Shown here in pieces: positions 6,429-11,516 of a DNA stretch of 11,516 bases. A program made the translations under genes and the position numbers. The DNA is taken from positions 1-11,516 of the forward strand of contig DATBWU010000225.1 of NCBI GenBank assembly GCA_036514635.1, written 5' to 3'. This stretch comes from DASSFZ01 sp036514635 (GTDB taxonomy: Bacteria; Chloroflexota; Anaerolineae; Fen-1058). How positions within the stretch are numbered: the first letter of the stretch is position 1; each line of letters opens with the position of its first letter. The notes beneath the pieces are model-generated. The model saw only the letters and a program-made list of their open reading frames with translations, did no database searches and was not told the origin of the DNA.

Positions 6429-7688
6429 TCACTTCTTGCGCCGCACCGTCTTCTTCGCTGCGGGTTTCTTCTTGGCAGTCGCCTTGCGCGTGGCAGGCTT
6501 CTTCGCAGCGGGCTTGCGCCGGGTCACTGTTTTCTTGGCCGGCGCTTTCTTGTGCGCGGGCATCGCCGCCATGACTGCTTCGCGCTTCGCGGCGATCGCG
6601 GCCAGCGCCGACTGGAACGACCCGGTGAACTTATCGACGCCTTCGACCGACAACCGCTCACCGACCTCGTTCAGATCGATGCCCAGCCGCGCCAGGTCGG
6701 ATACCACCCTGCGCGCCACATCCATGTCTTGATCGACCGTGCGCCGCACGAAACCGTGATCTTGAGTCGCCGCGTAGGTTTCCGGCGGGACGGTGTTGAC
6801 CGTGTCGGGGCCGATGAGGGTATCGACGTACAGCGTGTCGGAATACTTGGGGTTCTTGGTGCTGGTGCTGGCCCACAGTGCGCGCTGCAACCTCGCGCCG
6901 CGCGCCTTCAATGCCGCGAAGCGCGGACCGTCGTAGATTTGGCGGAAGCGCTCGTAGACCAATTGAGAGTTGGCGACGGCGGCTTTGCCCATCAGCGACG
7001 CGGCCGGCCCCGCATTCGGGCCTTCTGCGCGCACGATCACCTCCAGCCGGGCATCGACCATCGTATCGACGCGGCTGACGAAGAACGAGGCGACCGAGGC
7101 GACGCGATCGACCGGCTGGTTAGCCGCCGCGCGCCGTTCAAGCCCGCGAATGTGCGCCTCGGCCACCGCTTCGTAATGCGTCATCGAGAACATCAACGTG
7201 ATGTTGATATTGATGCCTTCGCTCAGCAACTGCTCGATCGCGCCGAGGCCGGGTCGCGTGGCCGGGACTTTGATCAGGATATTCGGGCGATCGAGCGTCC
7301 GCCACAGCTGGCGCGCTTCGGCGACAGTGCCGCCAGGGTCATGCGCCAACGTCGGCGCGACCTCGATGCTGACGTAGCCGTCCGCGCCGTCCGTCTGATC
7401 GTACACGCGGCGGAATTCGTCGGCGGCGCGGCCCACATCGTCGATCGTCAGCGCGTCGTAGATGTCAGTCGCACTCGCGCCGGATTGGGTGAGCCGGCGG
7501 ATGTCCTCATCGTAATCACTGCTGCCGGCGATGGCCTTCTCAAATATCGTCGGGTTCGAGGTCATGCCCAGCAAGCCGTCGTCGATGAGCGCGTGCAACC
7601 CGCCCGAGGCGAGCAGATGCCGGCTGATGTTGTCGTACCAGATGCTCTGGCCCAACCGGGCCAGTTCTTTCACGCGATTGACCATCAT
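6429..7688 (-). CDS. tal: Transaldolase with basic Lys/Ala/Pro-rich C-terminal tail
   Basis: A 419-residue enzyme. Transaldolase moves a dihydroxyacetone unit between sedoheptulose 7-phosphate and glyceraldehyde 3-phosphate. The core shows SIWYDNISRHLL (15-26), GMTSNPTIFEKAI (41-53), Schiff-base Lys140 in NILIKVPAT, GININITLMFS (158-168), FFVSRVD (202-208) and LWASTSTKNP (271-280). The catalytic core ends near residue 370. Residues 379-419 are an H1-like tail of alternating K, A, P, T and R (APAKK, KPAAKK, KKKPAAKK). Two adjacent ATGs at 7688 and 7685 follow GGAG at 7695-7698; either may be used. The spacer to rpiB is only 34 bp, indicating an operon. Confidence 0.94.
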   Translation of the reverse strand: MMVNRVKELARLGQSIWYDNISRHLLASGGLHALIDDGLLGMTSNPTIFEKAIAGSSDYDEDIRRLTQSGASATDIYDALTIDDVGRAADEFRRVYDQTDGADGYVSIEVAPTLAHDPGGTVAEARQLWRTLDRPNILIKVPATRPGLGAIEQLLSEGININITLMFSMTHYEAVAEAHIRGLERRAAANQPVDRVASVASFFVSRVDTMVDARLEVIVRAEGPNAGPAASLMGKAAVANSQLVYERFRQIYDGPRFAALKARGARLQRALWASTSTKNPKYSDTLYVDTLIGPDTVNTVPPETYAATQDHGFVRRTVDQDMDVARRVVSDLARLGIDLNEVGERLSVEGVDKFTGSFQSALAAIAAKREAVMAAMPAHKKAPAKKTVTRRKPAAKKPATRKATAKKKPAAKKTVRRKK

Positions 7689-7699
7689 GTTGATCTCCA

Positions 7700-7724
7700 A
7701 TTGCGGATTGAAGATTGCGGATTT
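7700..7724. repeat. ATTGCGGATT direct repeat in the rpiB-tal spacer
   Basis: ATTGCGGATT occurs at 7700-7709 and 7714-7723, separated by GAAG. It makes up most of the 34-bp spacer and overlaps the rpiB TAA stop. It resembles another interspersed repeat family used as spacer sequence. Confidence 0.5.
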
Positions 7725-8175
7725 ACGAATGTTCTCTCTCGATGGCGAGGACTTTGTTCAAACGGCGGACGAAGCGCTCCTCGCCGCTGAACTTCGCGTT
7801 GACGAACGCCGCCAGCACTTCGCGCGCCAGTTCGACGCCGATGACGCGAGCGCCCAGGCACAGCACATTCATGTCATCGTGCTCGACGCCCTGGTGCGCC
7901 GAGTAGGTATCGTGGCACAAGGCGGCCCGCACGCCCTTGAACTTGTTCGCCGCGATGCACGCGCCGACGCCGCTGCCGCACACGATCACGCCACGCGCGG
8001 CCTGCTTCGACGCGACGGCCTCGGCGACGCGTTGCGCGAAATCGGTATAGTCGTCCGTCGCATCATACGCATCAGCGCCGACATCCAGCACTTCGTGCCC
8101 GGCTTTGATTAACCATGCGGCGAGCTCGGTCTTCAACGCGAACCCGCCGTGATCCGCTCCAATCGCAATGCGCAT
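7723..8175 (-). CDS. rpiB: Ribose 5-phosphate isomerase B
   Basis: A 150-residue RpiB/LacA-type isomerase interconverting ribose 5-phosphate and ribulose 5-phosphate in the non-oxidative pentose phosphate pathway. Motifs are MRIAIGADHGGFALK (1-15) with Asp8/His9, GVIVCGSGVGACIAANKFKG (62-81) with the probable catalytic Cys66 and anion-binding GSGVG loop, and HDTYSAHQGVEHDDMNVLCLGAR (88-110). Length and motifs are typical. ATG 8175 has GGAG at 8184-8187 with 8-base spacing. Longer in-frame starts add an N-terminus unlike the family. It is the first gene of the rpiB-tal-pgl cluster. Some relatives isomerise allose or galactose phosphates, but the neighbours favour the ribose role. Confidence 0.95.
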   Translation of the reverse strand: MRIAIGADHGGFALKTELAAWLIKAGHEVLDVGADAYDATDDYTDFAQRVAEAVASKQAARGVIVCGSGVGACIAANKFKGVRAALCHDTYSAHQGVEHDDMNVLCLGARVIGVELAREVLAAFVNAKFSGEERFVRRLNKVLAIEREHS

Positions 8176-8244
8176 TCGACTCACTCCAAATGGCAGGGAC
8201 ACGGACACATGCGGTGCAGTGCTCCCGTGAACACGGATTGCCTT

Positions 8245-8250
8245 CTTATA
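8245..8250 (-). promoter_or_regulatory. Possible -10 box upstream of rpiB
   Basis: TATAAG on the minus strand, in an AT-rich patch (AATACTATAAGAAGG), lies about 70 bases upstream of the rpiB ATG. No convincing -35 box is seen, so this is a tentative promoter mark. Confidence 0.22.
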
Positions 8251-8287
8251 GTATTGCTCCGCCGAAACTATCACGACCGCGAAGATT

Positions 8288-8400
8288 TTTGGACGCAGAC
8301 CCGCACTGCCCGCTGCCGCAGGCAGTGGGGCAAGTGTGAACGCGGATTTACGCTGATCGTGTTTTTATCTGCGTTCATCCGCGTAAATCAGCGTCCAATG
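8288..8400. repeat. TTGGACGC...GCGTCCAA inverted repeat with a nested palindrome
   Basis: TTTGGACGCAGA near 8289-8299 and GAACGCGGATTTACGCTGATC (8338-8358) form a split left arm. ATCTGCGTTCATCCGCGTAAATCAGCGTCCAA (ending about 8398) is the right arm. The left arm is interrupted by about 36 bases carrying their own inverted repeat, CACTGCC (8304-8310) with GGCAGTG (8321-8327). It lies in the 435-bp gene-free stretch upstream of rpiB (8176-8610), which otherwise holds the hairpin at 8491-8517 and the palindrome at 8570-8587. Confidence 0.6.
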
Positions 8401-8490
8401 GGTTCGGTTGCGGTGGAGCCGCGCTATGAATCGGATGGTTGCATCTTACCCGCCCGCGTCGCGCGTGTCAAATAGTCTACTCCACACGTG

Positions 8491-8517
8491 CAGAAGCGCC
8501 CAGACCGGGCGCTTCTG
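8491..8517. terminator. Strong 11-bp hairpin, terminator-like
   Basis: CAGAAGCGCCC (8491-8501) pairs perfectly with GGGCGCTTCTG (8507-8517) across the loop AGACC. On + it is followed by only TTT. It lies about 100 bases beyond the end of the leftward phosphatase-like gene and upstream of rpiB. It could therefore end the mntA-hepT-phosphatase transcript, but the minus strand lacks a U tract. Confidence 0.4.
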
Positions 8518-8569
8518 TTTGAGTGCGGGCACGCCTTGCCGCTCCCCCTCAATGGCTCCCTGTCCGCGT

Positions 8570-8587
8570 GCCCGCGAGGACGCGGGC
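8570..8587. repeat. 18-bp palindrome GCCCGCGAGGACGCGGGC, copy 1
   Basis: The palindrome has 7-bp arms around GAGG. An identical 18-base copy is at 9968-9985, within the insertion in the broken nucleotidyltransferase gene. Here it sits in the spacer just past the phosphatase-like stop, next to a second short palindrome, GAACACTGTTC (8591-8601). Confidence 0.6.
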
Positions 8588-8610
8588 AACGAACACTGTT
8601 CGCGATCAGT

Positions 8611-9054
8611 CTATCGCTTGACGTTCTCCAGCAGCCGTGCGTAGGGCACCTTCTCGCCGTAATACTCGCACAACGATGCCCACAGCGCCGGATGCGGCAG
8701 CGCATCGGGATGCCTGGCCTGCACATCGCGAAAGGCGTCGAGCAGGCTCAGGCCCTCTTCTTCCTTCAGGACGGCGATGGTGAAGGTTGCCGCGCGGCTG
8801 ATGCCTGCGCCGCACGCGATCAGCACGTTTCGCTTCAGCGCCTTCTCCAGCCGCACGAACTCGACCCCCATGCGCAGCAGATCGGGCGGCAGCGGCTCGC
8901 CGTCTTCGACCGGGACGTACAGCGATGGGATGCCGGGCTGCTTCACGCTGTCGGCCAGTTGCAGCATCGCGCCGATCTCGCGCCGGCGCAACAAAACATC
9001 ATCTTGCGTCTCGCTGAATTTGCCGATGAACAGCCAGGGGCGGATGGGGTGCAT
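8611..9054 (-). CDS. Dual-specificity-phosphatase-like protein with atypical active site
   Basis: About 147 residues. The overall pattern fits the small dual-specificity (cysteine-dependent) phosphatase fold: IRPWLFIGKFSETQ near the start, a central strand SLYVPVEDGEP with a candidate general acid Asp51, and the P-loop VLIACGAGISRAATF (77-91) giving a CX5R motif with Cys81 and Arg87. Family enzymes nearly always have His before the Cys (HCXXGXXR); here it is Ala80. The C-terminal region LSLLDAFRDVQARHP resembles the family's helix after the P-loop. The start is uncertain: ATG 9054 is used, but TTG 9063 is possible and neither has a strong Shine-Dalgarno. It begins about 20 bp after the hepT stop on the same strand, so it may be co-transcribed. 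The substrate is unknown. Confidence 0.75.
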   Translation of the reverse strand: MHPIRPWLFIGKFSETQDDVLLRRREIGAMLQLADSVKQPGIPSLYVPVEDGEPLPPDLLRMGVEFVRLEKALKRNVLIACGAGISRAATFTIAVLKEEEGLSLLDAFRDVQARHPDALPHPALWASLCEYYGEKVPYARLLENVKR

Positions 9055-9074
9055 ATGAAGCAAACGAGTTCAAC

Positions 9075-9431
9075 TCAACCCGCGTGGCTCTGTCCCATCT
9101 CTTCAAGGATGGCCTGTATCTGTTGATGCAGGCGCACGAGATCGTTTTGAACGATCTCCCAGACGACCCGCAAGTTGATGTCGAAATAAGCGTGAATGAT
9201 CCGGTTTCTCAGGCCGATGATCTGATTCCACGGCACGTTCGAGTGCCCTTGACGCAGATCCTCGGACAAGTTGCGGCTTGCCTCGCCAACGATTTCGAGC
9301 TGGCGCACAACGCCATCTTGAATGAGGGGGGTGTGCATGAACTCGTCTCGGGATATGCCTTGCACGTAGTTCGAGATTCGTTCGATTGCGTCCAAGATGT
9401 GGTGCAGGTAAACGGAATCATCCCGCTTCAT
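9075..9431 (-). CDS. hepT: HepT-family RNase toxin (type VII toxin-antitoxin)
   Basis: A 118-residue all-helical HEPN (DUF86) protein. The signature RNRIIHAY gives RX4HXY with Arg75, His80 and Tyr82; in this family it is the ribonuclease site, and the Tyr is the residue modified by the partner nucleotidyltransferase. The N-terminal helix YLHHILDAIERISNYVQG and QLEIVGEASRNLSEDLR are also typical. ATG 9431 is chosen because it gives the family N-terminus. It overlaps the antitoxin gene's end by 14 bp, which suits translational coupling. Upstream in-frame starts would overlap the antitoxin further and add a basic, non-family segment. The active site appears intact. Confidence 0.9.
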   Translation of the reverse strand: MKRDDSVYLHHILDAIERISNYVQGISRDEFMHTPLIQDGVVRQLEIVGEASRNLSEDLRQGHSNVPWNQIIGLRNRIIHAYFDINLRVVWEIVQNDLVRLHQQIQAILEEMGQSHAG

Positions 9432-9720
9432 AGAGGATGACCTTTTCGCGTTCGACGTACGGGCGAATATACGGGCTGAGTGCGCTTTCACCGACGAGGT
9501 CAACGGGCCGCCCCAAGATTCGGCTCAGCTCTTCTTCGAGAGCAAACCACTTCAGGCCAAGCGGCGGGCATTCACCGGGTGGCTTGAGCTCGACCAGAAT
9601 GTCGATATCGCTGTCCGGCGTGCTTTCATCACGCACAAAAGACCCGAACACGGCCACTCGGCTTACATAGGGCCGAAGAACTGGCAGGATTATCTCGCGC
9701 AGTTCGTCGTACTTGTTCAC
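9418..9720 (-). CDS. mntA: MntA-type minimal nucleotidyltransferase antitoxin
   Basis: A 100-residue MNT-fold protein. The nucleotidyltransferase motif GSFVRDESTPDSDID (26-40) is GSX10DXD, with Gly26, Ser27, Asp38 and Asp40. Asp74 in GRPVDLV fits the third metal-binding acid. In characterised pairs this antitoxin neutralises HepT by transferring AMP to its active-site tyrosine. GTG 9720 has AGGAGA at 9726-9731. It overlaps hepT, which lies immediately downstream. A perfect 5-bp inverted repeat just upstream may be an operator. A second, broken MNT gene lies further upstream on the same strand. Confidence 0.9.
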   Translation of the reverse strand: MNKYDELREIILPVLRPYVSRVAVFGSFVRDESTPDSDIDILVELKPPGECPPLGLKWFALEEELSRILGRPVDLVGESALSPYIRPYVEREKVILYEAG

Positions 9721-9734
9721 CGGAATCTCCTACT

Positions 9735-9748
9735 TTACCACAGGGTAA
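9735..9748. promoter_or_regulatory. Small palindrome upstream of mntA, possible operator
   Basis: TTACC (9735-9739) and GGTAA (9744-9748) flank ACAG. The site is immediately upstream of the mntA Shine-Dalgarno, where a toxin-antitoxin autoregulator could bind. The arms are short, so chance occurrence is quite possible. Confidence 0.25.
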
Positions 9749-9902
9749 GATACTCAACATTCACGCCGACCCGTTTTCAGGGGCTCACTATCTTATCCCG
9801 ATCCACCCGCAAACTCAAGACCCGCACCCTGGTGATTGTTCACCTCTCGACGGCTCCGCTCAATCCCTCGGCGGCTGACCAGGTCCACATCGCGTCCCAG
9901 TA

Positions 9903-10031
9903 TCGACTTCCGCTCATGTATCGAACAAGTGCAACTGCTCGCCCACCGCGTCCTCGCGGTGGGCCACGCCCGCGAGGACGCGGGCTCTGAGCAGTATTCC
10001 AGCACTTGTTCTGGACATGAGCCTCGACTTC
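9903..10031. mobile_element. 113-bp MITE-like element with terminal inverted repeats and 8-bp target duplication
   Basis: The direct repeat TCGACTTC occurs at 9903-9910 and 10024-10031. The 113 bases between them (9911-10023) start with CGCTCATGTATCGAACAAGTG and end with the complement of GGCTCATGTCCAGAACAAGTG, giving imperfect 21-bp terminal inverted repeats (17 of 21 matching). Inside are two palindromes in opposite orientation, CCCACCGCG/CGCGGTGGG (9942-9963) and GCCCGCGAGGACGCGGGC (9968-9985), so the whole element is nearly palindromic. There is no room for a gene, so mobility would require a transposase in trans. An 8-bp duplication occurs in several IS families, including ISL3 and IS66; I cannot assign one. 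Confidence 0.85.
9968..9985. repeat. 18-bp palindrome GCCCGCGAGGACGCGGGC, copy 2
   Basis: Identical over 18 bases to 8570-8587. Here it is part of the interior of the 113-bp element. Confidence 0.6.
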
Positions 10032-10275
10032 AACTCATCCTGCATTTTCACGTGATCAAAAGGCTCCACGCCGCATCCGGCGCGAAAGTCGCCAGGAAGT
10101 CGATATCACTGCCCGGCTCAAAGTCATCGCGAAGCACGGAGCCAAACAGCGCAAGCTCGGTGATCTTCCAGCGCCGGCAAAATGCCACGATCTGGTCTCT
10201 AGGCAGGTCAATCTGGGTTTGAGCCATCATCTCACCTCGCGTATACGGATCGACCCCGGCAGCCGTGCGTATCCA

Positions 10276-10281
10276 AGTATA
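10276..10281 (-). promoter_or_regulatory. Possible -10 box upstream of the broken MNT gene
   Basis: TATACT on the minus strand lies about 46 bases upstream of the ATG at 10230, in the 95-bp spacer after the site-2 protease gene. No clear -35 box is seen. The spacer otherwise holds nothing recognisable. Confidence 0.22.
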
Positions 10282-10325
10282 GCCTACCCTCACTCAAAAC
10301 GCACTCGCCTTGATGATGGGCTGCT

Positions 10326-11516
10326 TCATCGCCAGAACCAGAATCGAGACAGGCCATACCCGGCTACTTGCGGATCGACGCCCAACGACCGTATGATGTT
10401 GAAAACCGTATCCCAGACGGAATCGCGAACCGCCGGAATGGACATCAGTCCAAAGATCACCAGCCACGGCCCGATGAAACTGAACGCATACAGCCGGTCG
10501 CGCCAACTGGGCGGCAGCCACGGCGCGATGACGCCGAAGCCGTCCAGCGGCGGAATCGGCAAGAGATTGAACAAGATGCCCCACACGTTCAGCATGACCA
10601 GCAGGCTCACCGCGCCCCACAGATCGAGATTCGCAAGCAGCGTGCGCGCCCGAACGAGGTCGAGCAGGAACGGGCTTGCGATCAACAGTGTCACGAACAG
10701 CGAGGCCAACGGCCCGGCTGCCGATACCACGCTGTCCCAGCGCGGGCTTCGCAGCCGGTGGCGCTCGATGTACACCGCGCCGCCGGGCAAACCGATGCCG
10801 CCGATCAGCAAGAATAGCAACGGCATGAGGATGCTGAGCACCGGGTGCGTGTAGACCAGCGGGTTGAACGACAGGTAGCCTTTTTCGCGCACCGTCTGAT
10901 CGCCGCCGAGGTCTGCCGCCAGCGCGTGGCCGAATTCGTGAGCGCAGACGCTGAACACCCACCCGCCTAAGACAAAGAATAGGACGCCGGCCGTCCGATA
11001 GTCGGGCTGTGTCGTCAGCCACGCGCTCACGCCCATGACCCCGATCAGTATGAACACCGCACGCCAATCGATCAGACGCAGCAGAACTTTGCGCAATGGC
11101 CCGGTGACAATCACGGGTTCCTTCTTGGGAGCGGCGCGTACGGGCATCGGCGCGGGCGCGGGCTGAACGGTGTCGCTCCTCTTTTGTCGCAGCCAGGTGC
11201 GCAGCACGCGCGCATCGACGCCTGAACGGCGCAGCGCATCGGCCGCCGCGCCGCCTTCGTCGAGCAGACCCAACAGCAAATGCTGCGAATCGACCTGGGT
11301 CCCCGCCCGCTGGGCGACTTCGCTCGCGCTGCGCAATACGCGCTCGGTGCGAAAACTCAGCGGAGGTTGAAGCGCCTCCAGATCAGCAGGCAGGGACGCC
11401 AGCGCCGCTTCGGCGCGCTGCCGCACCGGCGACGGATCGCCGAGGAGGCCGACCAGGAAATTCCAGGCGCTGCCCGCCGCCGGGCTGAGCAGCGCCATCA
11501 ACAAGTGCTCCGGCTC
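10326..11516 (-). CDS. Site-2 protease (M50) with N-terminal Clp-N-like repeats, partial
   Basis: The 5' end lies beyond the window; 396 residues are visible. Numbering from the first visible residue, EHLLMALL (3-10) and DSQHLLLGLLDEGGAAADALRRSG (76-99) resemble the two helical repeats of the ClpA/B/C N-terminal domain. A Pro/Ala linker (about 115-135) follows. Then comes a multi-helix membrane domain with HEFGH (193-197), the zinc-binding HEXXH of site-2 proteases, and NLLPIPPLDGF (317-327), whose Asp325 fits the third zinc ligand. It should cleave transmembrane segments of substrates inside the membrane. The Clp-N part may select substrates, which is inference. No PDZ domain is visible. The 3' end is complete (TGA at 10326-10328). 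The true start and any further upstream domain are unknown. Confidence 0.85.
   Translation of the reverse strand, partial: EPEHLLMALLSPAAGSAWNFLVGLLGDPSPVRQRAEAALASLPADLEALQPPLSFRTERVLRSASEVAQRAGTQVDSQHLLLGLLDEGGAAADALRRSGVDARVLRTWLRQKRSDTVQPAPAPMPVRAAPKKEPVIVTGPLRKVLLRLIDWRAVFILIGVMGVSAWLTTQPDYRTAGVLFFVLGGWVFSVCAHEFGHALAADLGGDQTVREKGYLSFNPLVYTHPVLSILMPLLFLLIGGIGLPGGAVYIERHRLRSPRWDSVVSAAGPLASLFVTLLIASPFLLDLVRARTLLANLDLWGAVSLLVMLNVWGILFNLLPIPPLDGFGVIAPWLPPSWRDRLYAFSFIGPWLVIFGLMSIPAVRDSVWDTVFNIIRSLGVDPQVAGYGLSRFWFWR

Larger units (their letters stand above)
9793..10230 (-). pseudogene. MNT nucleotidyltransferase broken by a MITE-like insertion and a 1-nt lesion
   Basis: The intact N-terminal part starts at ATG 10230 or 10227 (MAQTQIDLP, preceded by GAGGTGAG). 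It contains GSVLRDDFEPGSDID, a complete GSX10DXD motif, then APDAAWSLL. The frame then runs into TGA at 10048-10050. Shifting by one base within a CTTTT run gives DHVKMQDELKS, the expected family continuation. That segment is next interrupted at about 10031 by a 113-bp element with an 8-bp direct repeat. Beyond it, at about 9903, the sequence resumes as ILGRDVDLVSRRGIERSR, the MNT C-terminal motif. Removing the element plus one repeat copy gives QDELKSILGRDVDLVSRR in one frame. The tail to the TAA at 9793-9795 is less family-like. No HepT partner adjoins it. Confidence 0.85.

Noticed and set aside
6552..7790. Long plus-strand open frame opposite the transaldolase gene
   Set aside because: It is antisense to a transaldolase with all family motifs and has no recognisable domain.
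9903..10031. Riboswitch or structured regulatory RNA
   Set aside because: The stem-rich segment sits within a broken coding region, has terminal inverted repeats and a target duplication, and its removal restores the gene, so insertion explains it better.
10048..10293. Intact small nucleotidyltransferase gene
   Set aside because: The frame stops right after AWSLLIT, and the rest of the family sequence is found in shifted frames downstream, so it is a truncated remnant.
10294..11067. Minus-strand frame overlapping the site-2 protease gene
   Set aside because: It is a different frame of the same strand within a gene that has HEFGH and membrane segments. The alternative is Arg/Ala-rich without motifs.

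Overview
The window is GC-rich, gene-dense bacterial chromosome. Three things suggest Chloroflexota (Anaerolineae-like): the lipoprotein leader followed by a T/A/P/Q-rich linker, the gene content, and the many short interspersed inverted repeats filling almost every spacer. This placement is inference from style, not a phylogenetic result. No rRNA, tRNA, CRISPR array, prophage or transposase gene was seen.

Left part (+ strand, 152-5521). A polar amino acid ABC importer comes first: lipoprotein substrate-binding protein, single permease, ATPase. A 341-bp cluster of nested palindromes separates the binding protein from the permease. Next are a protein with a TPR-like N-terminus and two zinc ribbons, a dimethylargininase-type hydrolase (DDAH) that starts directly after the previous stop codon, and a 69-residue four-cysteine protein. 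The strand then switches at a near-perfect hairpin that overlaps the stop codons of two convergent genes.

Middle (- strand, 8175 to 5544). Transcribed right to left, rpiB, tal and pgl form a small pentose-phosphate cluster. The transaldolase has a histone-H1-like Lys/Ala/Pro tail. 6-Phosphogluconolactonase appears to carry a palindromic repeat translated in frame.

Right part (- strand, 11516 to 8611). An edge-truncated intramembrane site-2 protease with Clp-N-type repeats is followed by a broken MNT nucleotidyltransferase gene, an intact MntA/HepT toxin-antitoxin pair (14-bp overlap), and an atypical CX5R phosphatase-like gene starting about 20 bp after hepT.

The strongest observation is at 9903-10031. 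A 113-bp element with imperfect 21-bp terminal inverted repeats is flanked by a perfect 8-bp direct repeat inside the broken MNT gene. Removing the element plus one repeat copy in silico rejoins the MNT C-terminal motif in frame. This reads as a MITE-like insertion with a target-site duplication. A separate 1-nt lesion lies just upstream. Across the window, different repeat families occupy nearly every gene boundary and sometimes extend into coding sequence.
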